Below are positions 35,262-43,578 of a stretch of DNA of 64,000 nucleotides, in pieces. The stretch spans positions 166,711 to 230,710 of the forward strand of contig NZ_JAUNTO010000002.1 in NCBI RefSeq assembly GCF_030538655.1, given 5' to 3'. A program made the translations under genes and the position numbers. Numbering within the stretch: the stretch's first letter is position 1; each line of letters begins with the position of its first letter. Source of the stretch: Paracoccus sp. (in: a-proteobacteria). GTDB lineage: Bacteria > Pseudomonadota > Alphaproteobacteria > Rhodobacterales > Rhodobacteraceae. Under the pieces are notes generated by a model that saw only the letters and a list, made by a program, of their open reading frames with translations, made no database searches and was not told the DNA's origin.

Positions 35262-37445
35262 TTACGCGGCTTTGCCCTGCTGACCAAAGCGGCCATAGAA
35301 GCTGTCGCTTTTTTCGGCCATCTCGCGCAGCAGCGCAGGGGTTTCGAACCGCGCGCCGTGACGGGCGGTCAGGCCATCGGCAATGTCAGCCGCCTTTGCC
35401 GCGCCCAGCATGTCCAGCCAGCTGAACGGCCCGCCAGACCAAGGCGCAAAGCCCCAGCCCAGGATCGCGCCGACATCACCTTCGCGGATGTCCTCAAGCA
35501 CGTCTTCTTGCAGCGCGCGCACGGCCTCCAGCGATTGCGCGAACATCAGCCGGTGCTGCACTTCGATCAGGTCGGGCTGGTCGTCAGCCTGCGGCCATGC
35601 GGTATCAAGGCCGGACCAGAGGCCCTGCCGCTTGCCCGCATCATCGTAATCATAGAATCCGGCCTTGGCCTTGCGGCCCATGCGGCCCTGATCGGCCAGC
35701 TTGAAGATCACCTCATCCACCGCGCCGTCGGGATAGGCATCGCCCATGGCCGCACGGGTGGCCTTGGCGATCTTGACGCCCAGATCAATCGAGGTTTCAT
35801 CCACCAGTTGCAGCGGACCCAGCGGCATCCCCATCATCTTGGCCGCATTTTCGATCAGCGTCGGGTTCACACCCTCGCCCACCATGCGGATACCTTCGTT
35901 GATATAGGGGATGATGCAGCGGTTGGCGTAAAAGAACCGCGCGTCATTGACCACGATGGGTGTCTTGCGGATCTGACGCACGAAATCCAGCGCCTTGGCG
36001 ACGGCGCGGGGGCCGGTCTGTTTGCCCTTGATGATCTCGACCAGCAACATCTTGTCCACCGGGGAAAAGAAGTGGATGCCGATGAACTGTTCGGGCCGGG
36101 CGCTGGCGCGGGCCAGATCGCTGATCGGCAGGGTCGAGGTGTTGGTGGCAAAGATCGCGTCCTGCGGGATCACGGCTTCGGCTTTTTGCGTCACCTCGGC
36201 CTTGATGGCGGGGTCTTCAAACACGGCCTCGACGATCAGATCGCAGCCGCTGAGCGCGGCGTAATCGGTGGTCGGGGTGATGCGGGCCAGAACCTCGGCC
36301 TTTTTCTCCTCGGTCGATTTCTTGCGGCTGATCGCTTTGTCCAGAAGGTCGGCGGAATAGGATTTACCCTTTTCGGCCGCCTCTTGCTTGGCGTCGATCA
36401 GCACGACCTCGATCCCCGCCATTGCGCTGACATAGGCGATGCCCGCGCCCATCATCCCTGCGCCGAGGATGCCGACCTTTTTCACCTTTTGATCAGGCGC
36501 GTCGGGGCGGTTCGCGCCTTTTTCCAGCGCCTCTTTGTTGATGAACAGGCTGCGGATCATCGCGCTGGACGAGGGGTTCATCAGCACCTTGGTGAACCAG
36601 CGCGCTTCGATTTTCAGGGCGGTGTCGAACGGCACCATCGCGCCCTCATAAACCGCCGACAGCAGTGCCTTGGCGGCCGGATAGACGCCATTGGTTTTGC
36701 CATGCACCATGGCCGAGGCGCCGACGAAGGTCATGAAACCGGCGGGGTGATAGGGTTCGCCGCCGGGCATCTTATAGCCCTTGGCGTCCCACGGCTTGAC
36801 CAGATCAGCGTCTTTCGCAGTCAGCACCCATTCACGGGCGGCAGCCAGCGGATCGTCCACAACCTCGTCAATGATCCCGGCTGCTTTGGCCTTTTTCGGG
36901 TCGGACAGCTTGCCTTCCAGCAGGAAGGGCGCGGCACCCATCGCGCCCAGCTTGCGCACCAGCCGCGTCGTGCCGCCTGCACCGGGAAAGATGCCGACCA
37001 TGATTTCCGGCAGGCCGATCTTGGCCTTGGGATTGTCGGCGGCAAAGATGCGATGCGTGGACAGCGGCAGTTCCAGCCCGATGCCAAGCGCGGTGCCGGG
37101 CAGGGCCGCCGCAATCGGCTTGCCCCCCTTCAGCGTTTTCGGGTCCATCCCCGCACGCTCGATTTTGCGCAGCACGCCATGCAGCGTCATGATGCCGTCG
37201 AACACCGCCTGCGCCCCGCCCTCTTTCATCTGGGCGACCACGTTCAGGTCCATGCCTGCGGCGAAATCGGGCTTGCCGCTGGTGATGACGATCCCCTTGA
37301 CAGCATCATCGGCCAAGGCGGCGTCGATCAGGCTGTTCAGCGTTGATGCGCCGTCCATCGACAGCACGTTCATGGATTTGCCCTGAACGTCCCAAGTGAT
37401 GATGGCAACACCGTCGTCGCCGGTTTTCATAGTAAAATCGGTCAT
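35262..37445 (-). CDS. fadJ: Fatty-acid oxidation multifunctional enzyme: enoyl-CoA hydratase / 3-hydroxyacyl-CoA dehydrogenase
   Basis: 727 residues. The N-terminal crotonase domain has the GLEL and GLPE glutamates (KIGLPEIMVGIFPGAGGTTR). The NAD-binding domain begins VGILGAGMMGAGIAYVSAMAG at about residue 320, with HFFSPVDKMLLVEI, and two HAD C-terminal repeats follow. It performs hydration and oxidation in beta-oxidation. It is 12 bases behind fadA and last in the operon. Confidence 0.93.
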   Translation of the reverse strand: MTDFTMKTGDDGVAIITWDVQGKSMNVLSMDGASTLNSLIDAALADDAVKGIVITSGKPDFAAGMDLNVVAQMKEGGAQAVFDGIMTLHGVLRKIERAGMDPKTLKGGKPIAAALPGTALGIGLELPLSTHRIFAADNPKAKIGLPEIMVGIFPGAGGTTRLVRKLGAMGAAPFLLEGKLSDPKKAKAAGIIDEVVDDPLAAAREWVLTAKDADLVKPWDAKGYKMPGGEPYHPAGFMTFVGASAMVHGKTNGVYPAAKALLSAVYEGAMVPFDTALKIEARWFTKVLMNPSSSAMIRSLFINKEALEKGANRPDAPDQKVKKVGILGAGMMGAGIAYVSAMAGIEVVLIDAKQEAAEKGKSYSADLLDKAISRKKSTEEKKAEVLARITPTTDYAALSGCDLIVEAVFEDPAIKAEVTQKAEAVIPQDAIFATNTSTLPISDLARASARPEQFIGIHFFSPVDKMLLVEIIKGKQTGPRAVAKALDFVRQIRKTPIVVNDARFFYANRCIIPYINEGIRMVGEGVNPTLIENAAKMMGMPLGPLQLVDETSIDLGVKIAKATRAAMGDAYPDGAVDEVIFKLADQGRMGRKAKAGFYDYDDAGKRQGLWSGLDTAWPQADDQPDLIEVQHRLMFAQSLEAVRALQEDVLEDIREGDVGAILGWGFAPWSGGPFSWLDMLGAAKAADIADGLTARHGARFETPALLREMAEKSDSFYGRFGQQGKAA

Positions 37446-37457
37446 ATCCGTTGCCCC

Positions 37458-38669
37458 TTATACACGTTCAATAATCGTCGCCGCGCCCATGCCGGACGCG
37501 ATGCACAGCGTGGCCAGCCCGGTGGTCAGGTCGCGACGTTCCAATTCGTCCAGCAGGGTGCCGATGATGATGGCCCCGGTCGCACCCAGCGGGTGGCCCA
37601 TCGCCATTGCGCCGCCGTTGACGTTGACCAGCGCCGGGTCCACCTCGAACGCCTGCATAAAGCGCAGCACGACGCTGGCAAAAGCCTCGTTTACCTCGAA
37701 CAGGTCGATGTCGCTGATCGACATGCTGGAATCGCGCAGGATTTTCTCGGTCACGGGGACGGGGCCGGTCAGCATGATCGTCGGATCGGTGCCGATCTTG
37801 GCGGTGGCGCGGATGCGCGCGCGGGGGCGTAGACCGTGGGCCTTGCCGAAGGCCTCGTTCCCGATCAGCACGGCGGCGGCGCCATCCACGATGCCCGAGG
37901 AATTGCCTGCGTGGTGGATGTGATTAATCGCGGCCAGATGCGGATATTTCAGCATCGCCACCTTGTCGAAACCGGGCATGACCTCGCCCATTTCCTTGAA
38001 GCTGGGCTTGAGCTTCGCCAGATCCTCGACCGTGGTGCCGGGGCGCATATATTCGTCGCGCTCAAGGATGGTCAGGCCGTTTTGATCGATGACCGGCACG
38101 ATGGATTTGGCGAAACGGTTGTCCGCCCAGGCCTCTGCCGCGCGGCGCTGGCTTTCGACGGCCAAAGCGTCGGCCTGTTCGCGGGTGAACCCGTATTCGG
38201 TGGCGATGATGTCGGCGCTGATCCCTTGCGGGACGAAATAGGTTGGGAAGGTCAGCGCGGGGTCAACCGCAATCGCCGCGCCGTCGCTGCCCATGGCGAC
38301 GCGGCTCATCATCTCGACGCCGCCGGCGATATAGGCATCGCCCGCACCGCCCTTGATCTGGTTGGCGGCGATGTTCACCGCCTCCATCCCCGATGCGCAG
38401 AAACGGTTGATCGACAGGCCGGGGATGCTTTCGTCAAGATCGGACGCCAGCACGGCAGAGCGCGCCAGACAGCCGCCCTGTTCCTTGACCTGCGTGACAT
38501 TGCCCCAGATCACATCCTCGACCGCGTGGCCTGTCAGCCCGCTGCGTTCGGCCATCGCGTTCAGCAGCCGCGCCGACAGCGCGACCGAGGTGACTTCGTG
38601 CAGGCTGCCATCGGGGCGGCCCTTGCCGCGCGGGGTGCGGGCGGCGTCGTAGATATAGGCTTCGGTCAT
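37458..38669 (-). CDS. fadA: Acetyl-CoA C-acyltransferase (3-ketoacyl-CoA thiolase)
   Basis: 403 residues; GGAGGAAAA stands directly before ATG 38669. The nucleophilic Cys is in NRFCASGMEAVNIAANQ, the catalytic His in MAMGHPLGATGA and the second Cys in LCIASGMGAATI. It performs the thiolytic step of beta-oxidation. It overlaps the upstream small exported-protein gene by 4 bases. Confidence 0.95.
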   Translation of the reverse strand: MTEAYIYDAARTPRGKGRPDGSLHEVTSVALSARLLNAMAERSGLTGHAVEDVIWGNVTQVKEQGGCLARSAVLASDLDESIPGLSINRFCASGMEAVNIAANQIKGGAGDAYIAGGVEMMSRVAMGSDGAAIAVDPALTFPTYFVPQGISADIIATEYGFTREQADALAVESQRRAAEAWADNRFAKSIVPVIDQNGLTILERDEYMRPGTTVEDLAKLKPSFKEMGEVMPGFDKVAMLKYPHLAAINHIHHAGNSSGIVDGAAAVLIGNEAFGKAHGLRPRARIRATAKIGTDPTIMLTGPVPVTEKILRDSSMSISDIDLFEVNEAFASVVLRFMQAFEVDPALVNVNGGAMAMGHPLGATGAIIIGTLLDELERRDLTTGLATLCIASGMGAATIIERV

Positions 38670-39199
38670 TTTTCCTCCGGGGTGTCGCAGGTTATTGCGT
38701 GGTCAAGCGGCGGCAGATCCGCAAATTCGGGATAAGCGGCCAGCATAAGGGCGCGGTTTTCGGGGTCGCCGATGTCATAGATGCGCCAGCGGCCCTGTTC
38801 GGTAAAAGCGACGGCGGTGGTCTGCGTGGCGCAGATGCCGCGCGCGCTGGTCATGGTCGTCTGCATCGGCAACAGCGCGTAATCAACGCCATCGGTCGTT
38901 TGGTGCCAGTCAGCCAAGCCGGGGTCCATCGGGGCGATTTCAATGGTCACACGCAGCGGCTTGGGGGTGTTGTCGGGATGCTGTGCCGCCATGGCCAGCA
39001 ACAGGTCCGGCACGGTTTGGCCCAACTCGTCCGCCGCCTGTTGCAACAGCCGTTCAGGCAGGAATGGCATCAACGGGGCAACGCCATCGGCAGATTTGAT
39101 GCGGGCATAATCGGCCAGCACCCGTGCCAGACCGCCCTGATCCTGGGCGGCAGCAGGCGCGACGAGTGCCAGAGCTAAAAGCGTTGCCTTTATCCCCAT
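38666..39199 (-). CDS. Exported protein of unknown function
   Basis: 177 residues from ATG 39199, overlapping the upstream lipoprotein stop (TGATG). The signal peptide is about 1-18 (MGIKATLLALALVAPAAA). The mature part ends GRWRIYDIGDPENRALMLAAYPEFADLPP, similar to the tail of the neighbouring lipoprotein, so the two appear to be distant paralogues. A role in a fatty-acid operon is unexplained. Confidence 0.75.
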   Translation of the reverse strand: MGIKATLLALALVAPAAAQDQGGLARVLADYARIKSADGVAPLMPFLPERLLQQAADELGQTVPDLLLAMAAQHPDNTPKPLRVTIEIAPMDPGLADWHQTTDGVDYALLPMQTTMTSARGICATQTTAVAFTEQGRWRIYDIGDPENRALMLAAYPEFADLPPLDHAITCDTPEEK

Positions 39200-39822
39200 C
39201 AGCCCGCCCCCTCTGGCAGCGGAATGCCCCGGAACTGCGGATAGGCGCGGCGCAAGGCCGTGACGGATCGCGCGTCGGTCAGGCGCAGGAAATACCATTG
39301 CCCGGCCTCGGGAAAGGCCAGCGTGACGCCCTGCACGACGGTCGCGGCCCCTGTGCCGCCGGTGCGGCCAAAGGCGATCAGGGTCCGGGTGGGGATCAGC
39401 GCAAAGGGGCGGCCGTCGTCCGTCGTGCCGATGCCCGCCCGGTCCACCAACATCCGTCCGACCACCAGAACGCCCGGCGCCGTATCGCCAAAGGCTTCGT
39501 CGCTGACGCGGATCATCTGCGCAATGGTGCGGTCATTGTCCGCGGCCAGCGCATCCGCCATCCGCGGCGGGTGGAAGTCCCGCAGGGCGGGCAGATTACC
39601 TTGCATCAGCAACTGGTCATAAGCAAAAGCACGGCGGGTCAGTGCCTGCCGTTCATCCTGTGACAGCGACGACGCCGCAACAGGATAGAGCGTTGTGCTG
39701 CGCACTGTCGGGCCGGGGACGCAGGCCCCCAGCAGCGCAGTTGCCGCAAGCACCAGCGCCATGCGTCCAAAGCGGCGCGGCATGCGCGCGGCCAAGGGGG
39801 CGAGGGCTGGTGCAAGGCTCAT
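39199..39822 (-). CDS. Lipoprotein of unknown function
   Basis: 207 residues; the signal peptide ends in LLGAC (Cys about 34). The mature domain (ERQALTRRAFAYDQLLMQGN, GTGAATVVQGVTLAFPEAGQWYF) ends in a RRAYPQFRGIPLP tail related to that of the next gene's protein. It is 10 bases behind the acyl-CoA dehydrogenase gene. I do not recognise a named family. Confidence 0.75.
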   Translation of the reverse strand: MSLAPALAPLAARMPRRFGRMALVLAATALLGACVPGPTVRSTTLYPVAASSLSQDERQALTRRAFAYDQLLMQGNLPALRDFHPPRMADALAADNDRTIAQMIRVSDEAFGDTAPGVLVVGRMLVDRAGIGTTDDGRPFALIPTRTLIAFGRTGGTGAATVVQGVTLAFPEAGQWYFLRLTDARSVTALRRAYPQFRGIPLPEGAG

Positions 39823-39832
39823 CCGGCGGGTC

Positions 39833-41605
39833 TCAGAACTGGTCGGCGCTCAGCGCCATGACCGGATCAGCACCGCTTTCGATCCGCGCCAGCAGGGTGC
39901 GGGTCATCGGCAATTGCCGCGCCATATAGTAACGCCCGGTCGCCAGCTTGGTGTTCATGAAATCGGCGTCCCCGGTGCCCGCGTCCAGTGCCGCCTGCGC
40001 CGCCACCGCCATGCGCGCCCACATCAGGCCAAGCGCCGTGTGGCCGAACAAGTGCATGAAGTCATACGACCCGGACAGTGCCGCGTTCGGGTTCTTCATC
40101 CCGTTCTGCATAAAGAACATCGTGGCGGCTTGCAGGTCCTTGGATGCGGCCTTCAGCGGTTCGATGAAATCGGCCGCCAGCGGCCCATCGCCGTTTTCCT
40201 TGCAGAAGGCTTTGACCATTTCAAAGAACGCCAAGACATGTTTGCCGCCATCAGTGGCCAGCTTGCGCCCCACCAGATCCAGCGCCTGCACGCCATTCGC
40301 ACCTTCGTAAATCATCGTAATACGGGCGTCGCGGACGAACTGGCTCATCCCGTGTTCTTCGATATAACCGTGGCCGCCGTAAACCTGCTGCGCCAGAACG
40401 GCGGTATCAAAGCCCTTGTCGGTCAGGAAACCCTTGATGACCGGGGTCAGCAGGCCAACCAGACCATCGGCATCCGCATCGCCACTATGCGCCTTGTCAA
40501 TCAGATGCGCCGCCCAGAAGGCCAACATCCGTGCGCCTTCAAGGAAGGATTTCTGATCCATCAGGCTGCGGCGGATGTCGGGGTGCACGATCAGCGGATC
40601 AGCCGGACCGGACGGGTTTTCAGCCCCCGTCACCGCGCGCCCTTGCAGGCGATCTTTGGCGTATTCAACGGCGTTCTGATAGGCGGCCACGGCGACGGCA
40701 TAGCCTTGCAGGCCGACACCCAGACGCGCTTCGTTCATCATGGTGAACATGGCGCGCATCCCCTTGTGCAGATCGCCCAGCAGCCAGCCGCGCGCCGCGT
40801 CATAGTTCATCACGCAGGTCGAATTGCCGTGGATGCCCATCTTGTGTTCGATATTGCCGACACTGACGCCGTTGCGGTCGCCAAGGCTGCCGTCTTCGTT
40901 CACCAGAAACTTGGGCACGATGAACAGGCTGATACCCTTGGTGCCTTCGCCACCGCCGGGTGCCTTGGCCAGAACCAGATGGATGACGTTTTCCGCCAGA
41001 TCGTGATCGCCGGCAGAAATAAAGATCTTCTGCCCGGTAATCAGATAGCTGCCGTCGTCTTGCGGCTCTGCCTTGGTGCGCAGCAGACCCAGATCGGTGC
41101 CGCAATGCGGCTCGGTCAGGTTCATGGTGCCGGTCCAGTCGCAGGACACCATTTTCGGCAGATACATCGCCTTTTGTTCGGGCGTGCCGTGGGTGTGGAT
41201 GGCGGAATAGGCGCCGTGGGTCAGGCCCTGATACATGTTAAAGGCCATATTGGCCGATACGAAGATCTCGCCCGTGGCCAGCCCCATGATATAGGGCATC
41301 CCCTGGCCACCATATTCGGGGTCGCAATCCAGCGCCGTCCAGCCGCCATCCTTCATCGCCTGAAACGCGGCGTCAAAGCCATCAGGCGTGCGCACCACAC
41401 CGTTTTCCAGAACGCAGCCCTGACTGTCGCCAACCACGTTCAGCGGCGTCAGCACCTCTTGCGCCAGCTTGCCGGCGGCATCCAGAACGGCTTCGGTAAA
41501 ATCGGGGGCAAGATCGTCATAGCCGGGCAGGGCGGCCTGCGACACGTTCAGCACATCGTGCAGGATGAATTGCATGTCGCGGGTGGGGGCGTGATAGATC
41601 GGCAT
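39833..41605 (-). CDS. Acyl-CoA dehydrogenase
   Basis: 590 residues, the long class with an AcylCoA_DH_N start and C-terminal extension. Blocks are [57 protein letters not shown] and the catalytic Glu in [14 protein letters not shown]. It performs the first oxidation of beta-oxidation. This family includes DmdC (methylmercaptopropionyl-CoA dehydrogenase), a label often overused; the operon favours fatty acids. It is 3 bases behind the MerR gene. Confidence 0.92.
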   Translation of the reverse strand: MPIYHAPTRDMQFILHDVLNVSQAALPGYDDLAPDFTEAVLDAAGKLAQEVLTPLNVVGDSQGCVLENGVVRTPDGFDAAFQAMKDGGWTALDCDPEYGGQGMPYIMGLATGEIFVSANMAFNMYQGLTHGAYSAIHTHGTPEQKAMYLPKMVSCDWTGTMNLTEPHCGTDLGLLRTKAEPQDDGSYLITGQKIFISAGDHDLAENVIHLVLAKAPGGGEGTKGISLFIVPKFLVNEDGSLGDRNGVSVGNIEHKMGIHGNSTCVMNYDAARGWLLGDLHKGMRAMFTMMNEARLGVGLQGYAVAVAAYQNAVEYAKDRLQGRAVTGAENPSGPADPLIVHPDIRRSLMDQKSFLEGARMLAFWAAHLIDKAHSGDADADGLVGLLTPVIKGFLTDKGFDTAVLAQQVYGGHGYIEEHGMSQFVRDARITMIYEGANGVQALDLVGRKLATDGGKHVLAFFEMVKAFCKENGDGPLAADFIEPLKAASKDLQAATMFFMQNGMKNPNAALSGSYDFMHLFGHTALGLMWARMAVAAQAALDAGTGDADFMNTKLATGRYYMARQLPMTRTLLARIESGADPVMALSADQF

Positions 41606-41608
41606 GGG

Positions 41609-41998
41609 TTATCCTGTTGTCTTGGGCATGACTGCCAATTGTGATTCGGCTTCGGCGATCTGCGCCTTCAGATCTGCGATGGCGCTTTCCAGTTCGATAT
41701 ATTGCTGCTGCATGTCGTCCAGCCGCTGGCGGGCGACCGGGATCGTTGCCGCGATCTGGGCCTGGTTGGCGCCGGGTTCATACAGCGCCAGCAGTTGCGC
41801 GATCTGTTCCAGCGAAAAGCCGAACCGTTTGCCGCGCAGGATCAGGGTCAGCCGCGCGCGATCGCGGCGGTCATACAGGCGATGCTGTCCCCGGCGTTCC
41901 GGGAAAATCAGTTCGCGCGATTCGTAAAAACGCAACGTGCGCGGCGTCACGTTGAACACATCGCACATCTGACGGATCGTCATCAGTTCCTCTGTCAT
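41609..41998 (-). CDS. MerR-family transcriptional regulator, LiuR-like, heading the beta-oxidation operon
   Basis: 129 residues from ATG 41998. The N-terminal winged helix-turn-helix is MTIRQMCDVFNVTPRTLRFYE, and the C-terminal coiled coil runs about 75-120. No Cys cluster is seen, so it is not a metal sensor. It is co-transcribed with the acyl-CoA dehydrogenase gene. An operator of LiuR type lies 58 bases upstream of its start, so it probably represses its own operon and senses an acyl-CoA. Confidence 0.87.
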   Translation of the reverse strand: MTEELMTIRQMCDVFNVTPRTLRFYESRELIFPERRGQHRLYDRRDRARLTLILRGKRFGFSLEQIAQLLALYEPGANQAQIAATIPVARQRLDDMQQQYIELESAIADLKAQIAEAESQLAVMPKTTG

Positions 41999-42055
41999 GA
42001 CGGCGGTCTCCCCTTCCCGATCTGTGTCGGGTCTTTGCAGTCAGATTGCGGCAAG

Positions 42056-42071
42056 TTGACGTTCACGTAAA
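42056..42071 (-). promoter_or_regulatory. LiuR-like MerR operator
   Basis: The sequence TTGACGTTCACGTAAA has the form TTnACGT-n2-ACGTnAA, the pattern reported for LiuR-type MerR regulators of branched-chain and fatty acid breakdown. It is between the two MerR genes, upstream of the operon running from 41998 to 35262. Confidence 0.65.
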
Positions 42072-42106
42072 GAAAAACGCAACGTCACGCCCGGCCTTGA
42101 TCCGCC

Positions 42107-42496
42107 TCAGGCCCCCGCTGTCGCCTGTGCCAGCAATTCGCGGGTTTCTTCGCGCAGCGCAACCAGATCGGCGCGGGCGGATTGCAGATCGGCGATCTGC
42201 TGGTCGATCACCCCAAGCTGGTTGTCGGCCAGCGTCAGAAAATGCGCGAACTGCTGTTTCGATCCTTTGGCCTGATAGATGTCCAGCCACTGGCGGATGT
42301 CTTCCAGCGAAAAGCCGAATTTGCGGCCGCGCAGGATCAAGGTCATGCGCGCCACCTCTCGCGGGCCGTAAAACCGCGACCGGCCGACCTTTTTCGGGTT
42401 CAGCAGTTCAATATATTCGTAATAGCGCAGTGTTCGCGGAGTCACGTCGAACCGTGCGCACATATCCTTGAACGTGATGAGGTCGCTGTCCGGCAT
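42107..42496 (-). CDS. Second MerR-family transcriptional regulator
   Basis: 129 residues from ATG 42496 (a TTG lies 30 bases upstream). Winged helix-turn-helix (LITFKDMCARFDVTPRTLRYYE, then RMTLILRGRKFGFSLEDI) and a C-terminal coiled coil (about 80-125). It is clearly paralogous to the protein at 41609 and points the same way. Its target may be the thioesterase genes read divergently from 42630. Confidence 0.87.
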   Translation of the reverse strand: MPDSDLITFKDMCARFDVTPRTLRYYEYIELLNPKKVGRSRFYGPREVARMTLILRGRKFGFSLEDIRQWLDIYQAKGSKQQFAHFLTLADNQLGVIDQQIADLQSARADLVALREETRELLAQATAGA

Positions 42497-42549
42497 TTGT
42501 GCATTCCGTGCATATGTCCGCGCCAATTCTAGCGCGACACCGGATCAAC

Positions 42550-42581
42550 CTCAACCAATCCCGTCGGGAAACGGGGTTGAG
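42550..42581. promoter_or_regulatory. Nested palindrome between the second MerR gene and the thioesterase genes
   Basis: Outer arms CTCAACC (42550-42556) and GGTTGAG (42575-42581), with an 18-base spacer that itself holds TCCCG/CGGGA (42559-42569). The length fits a MerR spacer operator. It is located in the divergent promoter region. Confidence 0.45.
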
Positions 42582-42629
42582 ATTGTCGGGCGGGCAGAGA
42601 TAATTCATCAAAGTAATGATGAGGTGGCA

Positions 42630-43070
42630 ATGACGACCCCAGCAGGACCGGACCAAAACGCACGGGCGCGCCTTGCCCGAGAGTTTTTCGAATCTATTCC
42701 CCATGCACGGGCGCTGGACATCCGCATCGATGATCTGGGGCAGGGGCGCGCCGTCATTTCGATGCCCTGGGCCGAACATCTGGTGGGCGATCCGCGCACG
42801 GGGGTGATTCATGGTGGCGTCGTTTCGACGCTGATGGATACCTGTTGCGGGGCGGCGGTGATGACCCATCCCAGCCATCCTGCGTCAACCGCGACCATCG
42901 ACCTGCGCATCGACTATATGCGCCCGGCGGTGCCGGGGCAGCGGATTGTGGCGCGGGCCGAATGTTACCACATGACCCGCAGCGTCGCCTTTGTCCGCGC
43001 CTTTGCGATGGATGACGATACCGAAAACCCCGTCGCCTCGGCCTCGGGGGCCTTTACCGTGGGGCAGTAA
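42630..43070 (+). CDS. PaaI family acyl-CoA thioesterase (first of two)
   Basis: 146 residues; GAGGTGG precedes ATG 42630. Hotdog fold: LVGDPRTGVIHGGVVSTLMDTCCG carries the HGG active-site region, and TIDLRIDYMRPAVPGQRIVA follows. It hydrolyses acyl-CoA or aryl-CoA. It is 1 base from the next thioesterase gene. Confidence 0.9.
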   Translation: MTTPAGPDQNARARLAREFFESIPHARALDIRIDDLGQGRAVISMPWAEHLVGDPRTGVIHGGVVSTLMDTCCGAAVMTHPSHPASTATIDLRIDYMRPAVPGQRIVARAECYHMTRSVAFVRAFAMDDDTENPVASASGAFTVGQ

Positions 43071-43071
43071 G

Positions 43072-43578
43072 ATGACGACAGATCGTAACGAGCCTTTGGC
43101 GCAGATTAAATCCCGCCGGGATGCCGCGCTGGCCGGGCTGGTTGGCGGGGTGCCCTATGCGAACTGGCTGGGCATCCGTTTCGACCGCCGCGGGGATGAA
43201 CTGACCGCCGTGTTGCCCTTTGACGAAAAGCTGATCGGAAATCCGCTGCTGCCCGCCATCCACGGCGGCGTGACTGCGGCCTTTCTTGAGGTGACGGCGA
43301 TCATCGAACTGGCGTGGACGGCGATGTGGGAAGACATGGAATCGGGCCGGATCGCCCCTGATGCTACCGTGCCCGACAGCCTGCCGCGCCTACCCAAGAC
43401 CATTGATTTTACCGTGGACTACCTGCGATCGGGCCTGCCGCGCGATGCCTTTGCACGGGCGCGGGTGGTGCGCTCGGGGCGGCGCTATGCCAGCGTTCAC
43501 GTCGAGGCGTGGCAGGACAACCGCTCGCGCCTGTTTGCACAGGCGACGGGGCACTTCCTGATGCGGCAGAGTGGCTGA
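43072..43578 (+). CDS. PaaI family acyl-CoA thioesterase (second of two)
   Basis: 168 residues. Hotdog signatures are LIGNPLLPAIHGGVTAAFLEV and TIDFTVDYLRSGLPRDAFARA. It is paralogous to the preceding gene and may form heteromers with it. The end overlaps the MATE start by 8 bases. Confidence 0.9.
   Translation: MTTDRNEPLAQIKSRRDAALAGLVGGVPYANWLGIRFDRRGDELTAVLPFDEKLIGNPLLPAIHGGVTAAFLEVTAIIELAWTAMWEDMESGRIAPDATVPDSLPRLPKTIDFTVDYLRSGLPRDAFARARVVRSGRRYASVHVEAWQDNRSRLFAQATGHFLMRQSG

Noticed and set aside
35127-37346. A 739-codon open frame on the plus strand opposite fadJ
   Set aside because: It is antisense to a clear FadJ gene, His/Gln/Gly-rich without any motif, as is usual for the complementary frame of high-GC genes.
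39695-41644. A 649-codon open frame on the plus strand opposite the acyl-CoA dehydrogenase
   Set aside because: Antisense shadow; no ribosome-binding site or domain pattern.
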